Assembly: GCA_024710705.1 (NCBI GenBank)
Contig: JANJUF010000104.1
Span: forward strand, 86,695 to 150,694
DNA from: Gemmatimonadaceae bacterium
Lineage (GTDB): Bacteria; Gemmatimonadota; Gemmatimonadetes; Gemmatimonadales; Gemmatimonadaceae
Direction of reading: 5' to 3'
Length of the DNA: 64,000 nucleotides
Part shown: positions 1 to 8,573 of the stretch, in pieces
Layout: each line of letters starts with the position of its first letter
How positions within the stretch are numbered: the stretch's first letter is position 1
Program-made: the position numbers and the translations under genes
The notes under the pieces: model-generated
Seen by the model: the letters and a program-made list of their open reading frames with translations, nothing else
The model's database searches: none
What the model was told of the DNA's origin: nothing

Positions 1-1500
1 TACTTCGGGCGTCCGGTGGCCGAGATCACGGTGGCCGAGGGGGCCATGCTGGCGGCCCTCCCCAAGGCGCCCTCGCGCTACAATCCGCGCCGGTTCCCTG
101 ACCGCGCGATCCAGCGCCGCAACACCATCCTCGAGCTGATGCGCCGCGCCGGCGCGCTCAACGATGCCGATGCGTCGGTGGCCAAGGCCTATCCGCTGCG
201 CCTCAATCGCTCGGCGCGCGGCACCGGCGAAGTCGCACCGTACTTCGTGGAGTGGGTGCGCGCCGAACTCGAGCGGCGCTTCGGCAAACAGGTCTACGAG
301 AGCGGCCTGCGCGTGCTCACCACGCTCGACCTCGACATGCAAGGGGCCGCCGAGCGGGCGATGGAACGGCAGCTGCGGGCCATCGAGGGCGGGGCGTTCG
401 GCGAGTTCCCGCATCTTTCATACGAGGGCTATCTCGCGCGGGCCGCCAGCGGCACCGGGGCCGGGAGTGGCAACAACTCCCCGTACCTGCAGGGGAGCTT
501 CGTGGCGATCGATCCCCGCTCCGGCGCGGTGCGCGCGCTCGTTGGCGGTCGCGACTTCGACGACTCCAAGTTCGACCGCGCCGTCCGCGCCATGCGGCAG
601 CCCGGCTCGACCTTCAAGCCGCTGGTCTATGCGGCCGCCATCCGTTCCGGGCGCACCACCACCTACTTCCTCGACGACGAGCCGATCGAGGTGCCCCAGC
701 TCGACGGCTCGCTCTGGACGCCGCAGAACTACGACCTGCAGTTCGAGGGACGCATCCCGATGCGTCGTGCGCTGATGCACTCGCGCAATCTCCCCGCCAT
801 CCGCTTGGCCATGGAGATCGGCGAGGCCAGCATCGCCGATCTCGCCAAGAACTTCGGCATCTCCACGCGCGTGCCGCCGTACCCGTCCATCGCCCTCGGC
901 TCGGCCGACGTGATCCCGCTCGAGATGGTGGGGGCCTACTCGACCTTCGCCAACCTCGGCTGGCGTGTGCAGCCGAATCCGATCCTCCGCGTGGAGACCC
1001 TCGACGGGCGCAAGCTCTACGAGGCCAACCCCGAGCGCATCCAGGTGCTCTCGCGTGAGGAGGCGTGGATCATGACCGACATGCTCAAGGACGTGGTGCG
1101 CGCCGGTTCGGGCGTCCGTGTCTGGAACTCGGGATTCCGCATTCCGTCGGGCGGCAAGACGGGCACTACCAACGACTACACCGACGTCTGGTACGTGGGC
1201 TTCACCACCGACCTGGTGGCCGGTGTCTGGATCGGGTTCGACGCGCCGAAGGAGATCATGAACAACGCGCAGGGCGGGCGCCTCGCCGCGCCGGCGTGGA
1301 CGGCATTCATGCGCGAGGTGTACGAGCGCAAGCCGTCGCCTCCCGACTGGCCGCGTCCGCCGGGCATCCTCGCCATCCAGATCGACCCGGCCACCGGCCT
1401 GCGCGCCGGCCCCGGCTGCATCTCCGACGCCATCCGCACCGAGTACTTCATCCAAGGCACCGAGCCGCTGACGGAGTGCCCGAGGCGCGGAATCTTCTGA
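1..1500 (+). CDS. mrcA: Penicillin-binding protein 1A-type peptidoglycan synthase, 5' end missing
   Basis: The reading frame is open from the first base of the window, so the gene starts upstream and only the C-terminal 499 residues are seen. The fragment begins in the end of the glycosyltransferase domain (AALPKAPSRYNP region) and contains a whole penicillin-binding transpeptidase domain. Its active-site motifs, counted from the first residue in the window, are STFK at about 203-206, SRN at about 261 and KTG at about 386. Such bifunctional class A PBPs sit in the inner membrane, polymerise lipid II and crosslink peptidoglycan in the periplasm. The stop codon overlaps the next start by one base (TGATG), which suggests translational coupling. 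Assignment to PBP1A rather than another class A PBP is from overall resemblance. Confidence 0.93.
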   Translation, partial: YFGRPVAEITVAEGAMLAALPKAPSRYNPRRFPDRAIQRRNTILELMRRAGALNDADASVAKAYPLRLNRSARGTGEVAPYFVEWVRAELERRFGKQVYESGLRVLTTLDLDMQGAAERAMERQLRAIEGGAFGEFPHLSYEGYLARAASGTGAGSGNNSPYLQGSFVAIDPRSGAVRALVGGRDFDDSKFDRAVRAMRQPGSTFKPLVYAAAIRSGRTTTYFLDDEPIEVPQLDGSLWTPQNYDLQFEGRIPMRRALMHSRNLPAIRLAMEIGEASIADLAKNFGISTRVPPYPSIALGSADVIPLEMVGAYSTFANLGWRVQPNPILRVETLDGRKLYEANPERIQVLSREEAWIMTDMLKDVVRAGSGVRVWNSGFRIPSGGKTGTTNDYTDVWYVGFTTDLVAGVWIGFDAPKEIMNNAQGGRLAAPAWTAFMREVYERKPSPPDWPRPPGILAIQIDPATGLRAGPGCISDAIRTEYFIQGTEPLTECPRRGIF

Positions 1501-2852
1501 TGCCGGCGCGTGTCCGCTGGCACGCGCGCTGGGTCGTCCCCGTGGCCACGCCGCCCGTCGCGGAAGGCACGGTCATCACCGAAGGAGCCCACATCGTATG
1601 GGTGGGGGAGCGTGCCTTCGCGCCCGCCGGTGGCCACGACGAGGAGTTGGGCGACGCGATTCTCACGCCCGGGCTGGTGAACACGCACACGCATCTCGAC
1701 CTGACAATGCTGCGTGGCGCGCTCGACGGCCTCGGGTTCTTCGACTGGGTGCGCACCGTCACGGCAATCGGCACCGAGGTGCTGGGCGACGAGGACTTCG
1801 CGGCGGCGGCGTCGCTGGGCGTGGCGGAGGGCCTCGCTGGCGGTGTGACGACCTTCGCCGATACCGCGCCGCGCGAGGCGGCCTTCGAGGCGATGCGCGC
1901 GATGGGCGTGCGCGGCATCGCGTTCCGCGAAGTGTTCGGGCCCGACGCCCGTCACTGTGCGTCGGCGCTGGCAACCCTGCGCGACCAGATGGCCTCGATG
2001 CGCCCACGCGAGTCCCCGCTGGTGCGCGTCGGCGTCTCGCCGCACGCGCCCTACTCCGTGAGCGACGAACTCTTCGCCGCGGTGGGCGGCTTCGCCGCCG
2101 CGGAGCGCTTCCCGTTGGCGGTGCACATCGCCGAGAGCGAGGAGGAGCAGCAGCTGGTGGTCTCCGGCACGGGACGGTTCGCGGAGTTCCTCAGGGGCCG
2201 CGACATCCCGGTGGTGCCACGCGGGCATGAACCCCTGGAGATCATCGAGCGTGCGGGTCTCCTCCGCGCGCACACACTCCTGATCCACGGCGTGCACGTC
2301 GGCGACGCCGCGCTCCCGCGCGTGGCCGCGTCCGGCTGCGGCGTGGCGCACTGTCCGGCGTCGAACGCGCGGCTCGGTCATGGCATCGCGCCGGTGCGCG
2401 CGCTGCTCAAGGCCGGCGCGCGGGTGGGCCTCGGCTCCGACTCCATGGCCTCGAACGACCGAATGGACCTTCTCGAGGAGGCGCGCCTCGCCTCGCTGCA
2501 GCAGCGCTCGAAGCTCCGCAGCCCCGAGGCGTTGCCCGCCAAGACCGCCTTCCGCCTCGCCACGCTCGGCGGCGCCGAGGCACTGCGGATGGACGAAGAC
2601 ATCGGCTCGCTTGAGGTGGGGAAGCAGGCGGACCTCGCCGTCTTCCACGTGCCGCCGCAGGGCAGCCCGGTGACCGACCCGCTCCACGCGCTCGTGTTCG
2701 GGCCGCGTCCCCGTACCGACCGCGTCCTCGTCGCCGGTGTGGAGCGCGTGCGCGATGGCGTCGTACTCGGTGCCGATCCGGCGTGGGCCCTGCGCGCGGC
2801 CGACGCCGCGGAGCGCGTGAAACGGTGGCGGGCGCAGCGCTCCCCCGGTTAG
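1500..2852 (+). CDS. Amidohydrolase, S-adenosylhomocysteine/cytosine deaminase-like
   Basis: A 450-residue metal-dependent hydrolase of the amidohydrolase superfamily (TrzA/AtzA/MtaD type). Visible motifs in order are HTHLD near residue 60 (first metal pair), HAPYS near 185, HIAESEEE near 205, LIHGVH near 255, the CPxSN segment near 285 and the conserved Asp in GLGSDSMASND near 315. The C-terminal strand with GKQADLAVF is typical of the composite beta domain. Relatives remove amino or chloro groups from heterocycles (5'-methylthioadenosine/SAH deaminase, guanine or triazine hydrolases); the substrate cannot be read from sequence. The ATG is chosen because it overlaps the upstream stop and because the protein then begins with the expected beta domain. 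Cytosolic; probably co-transcribed with the PBP gene. Confidence 0.88.
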   Translation: MPARVRWHARWVVPVATPPVAEGTVITEGAHIVWVGERAFAPAGGHDEELGDAILTPGLVNTHTHLDLTMLRGALDGLGFFDWVRTVTAIGTEVLGDEDFAAAASLGVAEGLAGGVTTFADTAPREAAFEAMRAMGVRGIAFREVFGPDARHCASALATLRDQMASMRPRESPLVRVGVSPHAPYSVSDELFAAVGGFAAAERFPLAVHIAESEEEQQLVVSGTGRFAEFLRGRDIPVVPRGHEPLEIIERAGLLRAHTLLIHGVHVGDAALPRVAASGCGVAHCPASNARLGHGIAPVRALLKAGARVGLGSDSMASNDRMDLLEEARLASLQQRSKLRSPEALPAKTAFRLATLGGAEALRMDEDIGSLEVGKQADLAVFHVPPQGSPVTDPLHALVFGPRPRTDRVLVAGVERVRDGVVLGADPAWALRAADAAERVKRWRAQRSPG

Positions 2853-2900
2853 GTTCTCCCTGTTGCCGTTGGCTGCCCTCTTCCCACGACCACTTCCGAC

Positions 2901-3848
2901 TTGTCCCGCGGCACTGGCGCGACCGACCTGATCTGGCGCAACGGCACCCTTGTCCCCTGGGACGAGGCCAACCTGCACGTGATGAGCCATGTCGTGCACT
3001 ATGGCTCAAGCATCTTTGAAGGGATCCGTTGTTACAAGACGCCCACCGGCGGGGCCGTCTTCCGGCTCCGCGAGCACATGCGGCGCTTTCTCGACTCGGC
3101 GAAGATCTACCGCATGCCAATGCCGTACACCGTCGAGCAGCTCTGCGAGGCGGTGACGGGGACGATCACGGCGAACGGCCTGGACCAGTGCTACATCCGT
3201 CCGCTGGCGGTGCGGGCAGGGCAGGAGATGGGAGTGCTTCCGACGGGTGCCCCGGTCGAGACCTTCGTCATCTGTTGGCGGTGGGGTGCCTACCTGGGCC
3301 ACGACGCACTCGAGCAGGGCGTGGACGTGACGGTCTCCAGTTGGCGGCGTGCCGCGCCGGGGACCTTCCCCGCCATGGCCAAGGCGGGGGGGAACTACCT
3401 CAACTCCCAGCTCTCCAAGATGGAAGCCAAGCAGGACGGCTATGTGGAAGGCATCATGCTCGACGTCCACGGGCATGTATCGGAGGGGAGTGGGGAGAAT
3501 CTGTTCGTGATTCGTGACGGGGTCCTCTACACGGCGCCCCTCGCCGCGAGTATCCTCAATGGGATCACCCGCGACGCCGTGGTGGCGATCGCGACCGATC
3601 TCGGGTATGAGGTGCGGGAGGTCCTGATGCCACGGGAGTTCCTGCTCATCGCGGACGAAGTGTTCTTCACCGGCACGGCGGCCGAGATCACGCCAGTCCG
3701 CAGCATCGATCGCAGTGCCGTGGGAGACGGGAAGCGAGGTCCCATCACCCGCGCGATCCAGGAACGATTCCTCGCCATCGCGACCGGCCAGGCCCCCGAT
3801 CCCAGAGGGTGGCTGACCCCGGTTCCTGCGGCTCCGAAGAGAAGTTGA
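2901..3848 (+). CDS. ilvE: Branched-chain amino acid aminotransferase
   Basis: A 315-residue class IV PLP aminotransferase. It catalyses the last step of Leu, Ile and Val synthesis (2-oxo acid + Glu) in the cytosol. Family landmarks include the N-terminal DLIWRNGTLVPWDEA segment, HYGSSIFEGIR, the PLP-binding lysine in AKAGGNYLNS (near residue 160) and SEGSGENLF for the cofactor phosphate. The start is TTG at 2901: it gives the usual family N-terminus, whereas the next candidate, ATG at 2982, would delete the conserved first strand. There are 48 bases to the upstream gene, with no obvious terminator between them. No other ilv/leu genes are nearby. Confidence 0.93.
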   Translation: MSRGTGATDLIWRNGTLVPWDEANLHVMSHVVHYGSSIFEGIRCYKTPTGGAVFRLREHMRRFLDSAKIYRMPMPYTVEQLCEAVTGTITANGLDQCYIRPLAVRAGQEMGVLPTGAPVETFVICWRWGAYLGHDALEQGVDVTVSSWRRAAPGTFPAMAKAGGNYLNSQLSKMEAKQDGYVEGIMLDVHGHVSEGSGENLFVIRDGVLYTAPLAASILNGITRDAVVAIATDLGYEVREVLMPREFLLIADEVFFTGTAAEITPVRSIDRSAVGDGKRGPITRAIQERFLAIATGQAPDPRGWLTPVPAAPKRS

Positions 3849-3899
3849 CCGTCCGCCGACGGCCATCCCGCTTCGAAGCCCTCACTTGAGGAGGTGGAT

Positions 3900-4502
3900 G
3901 TGACCGTCGGTTGTCTCGCGCTCAACGCGTCCTTCGAGCCGTTGACCATGGTGCCGCTCAAGCGGGCCCTGCGTCTCGTCATCGATGGCAAGGCCGAGAT
4001 CGTCGAGGCCGACAGCGGGAAGGCGGTGCGCTCCGAGCACCTCGCCCTTCCGCGACCGGTGGTCATTCGCCTGCGCAAGTTCGTGCACGTGCCGCGGCGC
4101 TTCCGTCGGCAGGTGACCAACACCTTCCTCTTCGCCCGCGACGGCTATCGCTGCCAGTACTGCGGCCGTGCGAGCTACGAGCTGCGTCCGCGCGAGTCCC
4201 TCACGCGCGACCACGTGGTGCCGATCTCGCGCGGCGGGCTCAACGTGTGGACCAACGTCGTCACTGCCTGCTCGAGCTGCAACACCCGGAAGGCGAACCA
4301 CCTCACCGTCGAGTGCGGGATGCACCTCCTGCACGCGCCGGTGGAGCCGCACTTCGTGCACCTCTCGTGGGCGGTGCGCCGCCTCACCGAGACGCAGGCG
4401 CGCTACATCAAGCTCTTCTATGGCGGCGATGTCGTCCGTCAGCTCGAGGCGCTCGAGAAGCGCAATGGCGGGACGCTGCCGCCCGAGGCGCAGGCGATCT
4501 GA
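3900..4502 (+). CDS. HNH endonuclease family protein
   Basis: A protein of 200 residues with a McrA-like HNH/zinc domain in its middle: CQYCG (about residue 85), the RDHVVP His-containing strand, the N in LNVWTNVV, and the second pair CSSCNTRK. The N-terminal 60 residues (LNASFEPL...RALRL) match the leader region common to the stand-alone HNH proteins of many phyla. Biochemical roles are poorly known; nuclease activity is predicted from the fold. A strong AGGAGG at 3889-3894 is 5 bases before GTG 3900, so this GTG is preferred over the in-frame GTG at 3894, which overlaps the Shine-Dalgarno. It is convergent with the DUF4390 gene 12 bases away. Confidence 0.85.
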   Translation: MTVGCLALNASFEPLTMVPLKRALRLVIDGKAEIVEADSGKAVRSEHLALPRPVVIRLRKFVHVPRRFRRQVTNTFLFARDGYRCQYCGRASYELRPRESLTRDHVVPISRGGLNVWTNVVTACSSCNTRKANHLTVECGMHLLHAPVEPHFVHLSWAVRRLTETQARYIKLFYGGDVVRQLEALEKRNGGTLPPEAQAI

Positions 4503-4514
4503 CGTCGCCCGCGC

Positions 4515-5165
4515 TCAGCGCGGCGGGCGGAAGGTTGACGTACGCGCGGCGTATTCGCGCTTCTCCCCGCCGAGCAGCCGCGTGGTGAGCGAGCGGATGC
4601 CACGAGAGATCGCGGTGCCGGCATTCCGCTCCCCGCTCACCGCCGGGCGCAGCTCGCCGCGCAACCAGGCGTTCACCTCATCGAGGTCGGACACGGAGAG
4701 GGTGCGCACCGTCAGCGTCGCCTGGTAATAGAAACGCCGCCGCGACGCCGGCGCGGCCAGGGGCACGCGCAACGGCCGTTCCACCGCCGACTCGGCATCC
4801 TCGATCCGCACGAAGCTGCCCAGCGAGAGCACTTGGTCGCCCACGCGCTGCGTGACCTCGTACTGCTGGTCCACGCCGCGCCACCGCACCAGCACCTCCC
4901 ATTCGGCCACGCGATGGAGTTCGTCGAAAAAGCGCTCACTCGACCAGAGCTCCGCGCGATAGCTCAGGCGTGCGGGAAAGCCGCTGGCGAGGAGTTCGCG
5001 CATCCGAGGGTCGGACAGCACGCCTCGCGCCTGTACGAGCGGTCCCTCCGCGGTGAGCCGAGACGGCGTCGGGAGCTGCAGCTCAAGCCGCGGGCCGCGC
5101 TGCGCCGAGAGCGGGGCCACGAGGGCCACGCTCAGCAGCACGAGGAGGACGGCGCGGCGGCGCAT
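4515..5165 (-). CDS. DUF4390 family exported protein
   Basis: A 216-residue protein with a clear N-terminal signal peptide (hydrophobic run to about residue 20, cleavage after SAQ) followed by a beta-rich domain resembling DUF4390. It is the last gene of a five-gene minus-strand operon (kinase, small membrane protein, response regulator, Omp85-like barrel, this gene), starting 4 bases after the barrel gene. In beta-proteobacteria DUF4390 genes are commonly found beside ntrY-ntrX, so this neighbourhood supports both the DUF assignment and the NtrYX-like call. The molecular role is unknown; a periplasmic partner of the sensor kinase is a reasonable guess only. Confidence 0.75.
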   Translation of the reverse strand: MRRRAVLLVLLSVALVAPLSAQRGPRLELQLPTPSRLTAEGPLVQARGVLSDPRMRELLASGFPARLSYRAELWSSERFFDELHRVAEWEVLVRWRGVDQQYEVTQRVGDQVLSLGSFVRIEDAESAVERPLRVPLAAPASRRRFYYQATLTVRTLSVSDLDEVNAWLRGELRPAVSGERNAGTAISRGIRSLTTRLLGGEKREYAARTSTFRPPR

Positions 5166-5169
5166 CAGC

Positions 5170-6861
5170 TCAGAATCGGCGCCCGAGGCGCACGAGGAAG
5201 TTCATCGGCTCGGCGCCGGTGGTCACCGACTTGGCGAGATAGAGGCCCAGTCCGCCGAAGTCCACGCCCACCCCGAGCGAGCTCCGGAAGCTCGAGAGTG
5301 GCGGAAGCCCGCGGTCCTGCCGGATGGCAGGATCGCCATCGCCCACTGTCCAGCCGCGTCCCGCATCCGCGAACAGCACCCACTGGCCGCGGCCGTTGAA
5401 GCCGGGACGCCACCACTCCTCGTGACGGTCGGTGCGGACCCAGTCCACATAGAAGTCCTGACGCAGCTCGACCTGCGCGAGCGCGATCCGGTCGCAGAGC
5501 GTCGCCCGGCCCGGCTTGGTGGCAATCCCGCCGCAGGTGAAGACGTCGTCGTCGTTCGGCGAGCGACGGAAGTCGTAGCCCTCGACCGAGCCCGGGCCGC
5601 CCACCGACAGCTTGCGTTGCGCCGGCAACTCGTCCCCACCCAACTGCCCACCGGTCACGATGCGGAAGTTGAGTTGTGTGCCGGGGGAGAGGTTGTTGTA
5701 CCGGCGGGCGTCCACGAACCCGCGCGTGTACGTCACCGCGGGCGAGAGGGTCGGAGCGGCGTCGGGGTCCAGTACGGTCTGCTGGTTACGCAGGAGCGTG
5801 CCCTCGCCGCGCTCCAACTCGGCGCGCATGAACCAACCTCCCGTCCAGGGGGAGCGTGTGCGCTGCCGCGTGTCGAGATTCAACCGCACCCCGAACTGGT
5901 CAATCGTGCCCTCGTCCACGCCGGGATTCACGCGCCAGCGTTCCATGTCCCGCAGCAGCGACCACGGGCCGCGTTCCTCCACCGAGCGCCAGCGCTCCGA
6001 GGCGAACACCAGGTGGAGCGACAGCTCCTCGCCAATCCGCCCGCCGATGGTGCCCTCGGCGCCGTGCCGACCGTAGTGGTCGCGCAGGTCGCGATGCAGG
6101 ACCCAGGTGGCGAGCCCCGCTTCCTTCTCGAGCAGTTGCCACGACTCCACCGGTTCGACGACGTCGAACAGCCGACCACCGAGCACCAGCCCATAGTTCA
6201 CGCCCCAGCGCAGCTCGGCGCGCGCATCGTGGCCGATCGAACCGCGGTCCCATCGCAGCGGTCCGGCGGTGCGGACCACCCCCCGCGCCTCGACCTGCAC
6301 GCGTCCCCAATCCGTGGTGCGGCGGAAGCGCGGCCCGACGAGCACCGGGAGCCCCTCCACCCGGTTGTACGTCCGCGCTGAGACGAAGAACAGGTCCGTG
6401 TAGGCGTCGGCGTCGTTGCGCGTGGCGCCGAGCCGCGGCCGCCAGTCGCCGGCGCGCCCCTCGTCCGGGATGATGCGGTCCCCATCCATGGTGTAGCGCA
6501 GCAATTCCGCTTGGGTGCGCACCTCGCCCGCGACGCGCGACCCCTCGGCCCGTCGCACCACGCCGCCGACAACGATGAGATCCCCGCCGATGTCGGCGCC
6601 CGCCTCCAACCGCACATCGGCGTTGATGGCGATGAGGTCGCCCGTGACGCGCCCTTCGATCACCACCGGACCATTCAGCACGGCGATGGTGCCCGTCACC
6701 TCCTGTCCGGCCGTGACGTCAAAGGCGCCGACCACGCGCACCGTGCCGCTCGCGTTCCACGTGGAGACGGCGACCGCCGCCACGCTACGGGACTCGCGTC
6801 CCTGGGCGAGGGCCGTCGAGGCGAGGGCCATCAGTCCGCACAGCAGCAGCAACGTCCGCAT
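5170..6861 (-). CDS. Omp85/BamA-like outer-membrane barrel with bactofilin-like beta-helix N-terminus
   Basis: About 563 residues with a signal peptide (MRTLLLLCGL... to ALAQG). Residues about 25-105 form short regular repeats of the type GTIAVLNGPVVIEGRVTGDL, resembling the right-handed beta-helix of polymer-forming (bactofilin-like) domains. The remainder is a beta-barrel whose C-terminal third contains the Omp85-type segment GGPGSVEGYDFR and ends in a terminal Phe, as outer-membrane proteins do. No POTRA repeat is recognisable between helix and barrel. The start at 6861 has a GGAG seven bases upstream and puts the signal peptide at the N-terminus; an in-frame ATG at 6882 lacks a good ribosome-binding site. 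The function is unknown; a transport or surface-assembly role is inferred from the barrel family. Confidence 0.8.
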   Translation of the reverse strand: MRTLLLLCGLMALASTALAQGRESRSVAAVAVSTWNASGTVRVVGAFDVTAGQEVTGTIAVLNGPVVIEGRVTGDLIAINADVRLEAGADIGGDLIVVGGVVRRAEGSRVAGEVRTQAELLRYTMDGDRIIPDEGRAGDWRPRLGATRNDADAYTDLFFVSARTYNRVEGLPVLVGPRFRRTTDWGRVQVEARGVVRTAGPLRWDRGSIGHDARAELRWGVNYGLVLGGRLFDVVEPVESWQLLEKEAGLATWVLHRDLRDHYGRHGAEGTIGGRIGEELSLHLVFASERWRSVEERGPWSLLRDMERWRVNPGVDEGTIDQFGVRLNLDTRQRTRSPWTGGWFMRAELERGEGTLLRNQQTVLDPDAAPTLSPAVTYTRGFVDARRYNNLSPGTQLNFRIVTGGQLGGDELPAQRKLSVGGPGSVEGYDFRRSPNDDDVFTCGGIATKPGRATLCDRIALAQVELRQDFYVDWVRTDRHEEWWRPGFNGRGQWVLFADAGRGWTVGDGDPAIRQDRGLPPLSSFRSSLGVGVDFGGLGLYLAKSVTTGAEPMNFLVRLGRRF

Positions 6862-6886
6862 CGATCGCTCCGTGAAAGTCATCGGC

Positions 6887-8263
6887 TCACTCTACCCCGC
6901 CGATGCCCAGCCGGCGCATCCGACGATACAGGTTCGGCCGGTCGGTCTGCAGCCGCCGCGCCGCCTCGGCCACGACGCCGTTGGCCGCCTCCAGCGCACG
7001 CTGGATCAGTAGCCGCTCATATTCGTCGAGCTGGTCGCTGAGGCCCACGTCGAGGCGCGCGGCATCGGGCAGCGACGCCGGCGCGGCGGTGGCCACGTCC
7101 AGCGCCGGCAGCACCTCACGCACATCGTCGGCCGTGATGGTGCGCCCGGCGTGCAGGATGCCGAGCCGCTCCACGATGTTCGCCAACTCCCGCACGTTGC
7201 CGGGCCAGCGGTAGCGTGCCAGGGCCTGCACGGCCTCGTCGCTCCACGCCGGGGCCGGCTGGCCGCTGCGACGCTTGTGGATCATGGCGAAGTGGAGCAC
7301 AAGGTCGGGGATGTCGCCCGGGTGCTCGCGCAGCGGGGGCACCGACATCGGAATCACATTGAGGCGGAAGTACAGGTCCTCGCGGAATCGTCCCTCGCGC
7401 ACTTCCTTCGTGAGGTCGCGATTCGTGGCCGCGATCACGCGGACGTCCACGCGGATGTTGCGCCCTCCGCCCACCCGCTCGATTTCTCGGGCTTCGATGG
7501 CACGCAGGAGCTTGGCCTGCGCTTCCGGCGACAGCTCGCCCACCTCGTCGAGGAGCAGGGTGCCGGTGTGGGCCAGCTCGAAACGCCCGATGCGCCGCTC
7601 GGTGGCGCCGGTGAAGGCGCCGCGTTCGTGGCCGAACATTTCGCTCTCCACGAGGTCGCGGGGAATGGCGGCGCAGTTCACCCGCACGAATGGTTTGTCG
7701 CGCCGCGGGCTCTGGGCGTGGATGGCGGCCGCGACGAGCTCCTTGCCCGTGCCCGACTCCCCGTGGACCAGCACGCGTGCATCGCTCGGCGCCACGCGGG
7801 CGATCATCGCACGCACGGAGTCCATGGCCTGGCTGGTGCCGACGAGTTGGCCAGCGAGGCCGAGGTCGGCGCGCAGGGCGCTGCGCTCACGACGCGCCTG
7901 CCGGAGTTCCAGCGCACTGGAGATGGCGAGCAGCACGCCCTCTGGCGTGAGGGGCTTCTCGAGGAAGTTCACCGCGCCCAGCCGCGTCGCCTTGACGGCG
8001 TCGGCCAGCCCCGCCCGCCCCGACATCATCACCACCGGCAAGTCGGGTGCGCGCTCGCGCAGCTTCTCGAGGAGGTCGAGCCCGTCGGTCGGGTTCGGCA
8101 TCATCAGGTCAAGCAGCACGAGATCGGGGTCCGTCTCGATGGCCTTGGCCAACCCCGCCGCGCCGTCCGGCGCCTCGTGGACCTCGAATCCCTCGGACCC
8201 AAGCAACGCCCCCACCATCCGGCGGATGTTGGGTTCGTCGTCGACGATCAGGATGCTCGGCAT
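6887..8263 (-). CDS. Sigma-54-dependent response regulator, NtrC/NtrX type
   Basis: A 458-residue three-domain regulator. The receiver domain (1-120) has VDDE acidic residues, phospho-acceptor Asp in LVLLDLMM (about 52) and Lys in FLEKP. The AAA+ domain has Walker A GESGTGKE, the GAFTGA loop that contacts sigma-54 and Walker B TLLLDEVGE. A C-terminal Fis-type helix-turn-helix (EAARRLQTDRPNLYRRMRR) completes it. A phosphorylated protein of this kind would remodel sigma-54 RNA polymerase at enhancer-dependent promoters. It lies downstream of its probable partner kinase (8573-9793) in the same operon and upstream of the outer-membrane barrel gene, which makes envelope sensing a plausible theme. 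No rpoN gene lies in the window. Confidence 0.93.
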   Translation of the reverse strand: MPSILIVDDEPNIRRMVGALLGSEGFEVHEAPDGAAGLAKAIETDPDLVLLDLMMPNPTDGLDLLEKLRERAPDLPVVMMSGRAGLADAVKATRLGAVNFLEKPLTPEGVLLAISSALELRQARRERSALRADLGLAGQLVGTSQAMDSVRAMIARVAPSDARVLVHGESGTGKELVAAAIHAQSPRRDKPFVRVNCAAIPRDLVESEMFGHERGAFTGATERRIGRFELAHTGTLLLDEVGELSPEAQAKLLRAIEAREIERVGGGRNIRVDVRVIAATNRDLTKEVREGRFREDLYFRLNVIPMSVPPLREHPGDIPDLVLHFAMIHKRRSGQPAPAWSDEAVQALARYRWPGNVRELANIVERLGILHAGRTITADDVREVLPALDVATAAPASLPDAARLDVGLSDQLDEYERLLIQRALEAANGVVAEAARRLQTDRPNLYRRMRRLGIGGVE

Positions 8264-8297
8264 CAGCGGGATGCCGGGAGCGGGGACGCGTGCGCCA

Positions 8298-8573
8298 TCA
8301 GCGACCGTCCGTAGGTGGCAGGGCGACTTTCGCGGTGTCGCGCTCGGCGAGGAGCTTGGTCACGAATCGCTGCCCTTCGCTGATGCGCTCGACCTCCACC
8401 GCCATCGCCTCGATGGCCGTCTCGATGCGGGCCAGCCGCGCCGCGTCGGCCAGCTGCTGCTTCGGCGGCTCCAGCTCCCGTCGCCGGGTGTAGGCGCGCA
8501 CCAGCGGATACCCCAGCGTGAGCACGATGACCGTGAAGAAGAATCCACCAATGGCAAGAATGTCCTCGTTCAT
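8298..8573 (-). CDS. Small single-pass membrane protein with coiled-coil tail
   Basis: A 91-residue product. Residues about 5-27 form one hydrophobic membrane segment (ILAIGGFFFTVIVLTLGYPL), followed by a charged, heptad-like helix (about 45-80) and a short tail. Its ATG overlaps the stop of the kinase gene by one base (TGATG in the minus direction), so it is translationally coupled to it, and the regulator gene starts 34 bases further on. No family is recognised. Position between a sensor kinase and its regulator suggests an accessory or scaffold protein for that pair, but that is inference. Confidence 0.75.
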   Translation of the reverse strand: MNEDILAIGGFFFTVIVLTLGYPLVRAYTRRRELEPPKQQLADAARLARIETAIEAMAVEVERISEGQRFVTKLLAERDTAKVALPPTDGR

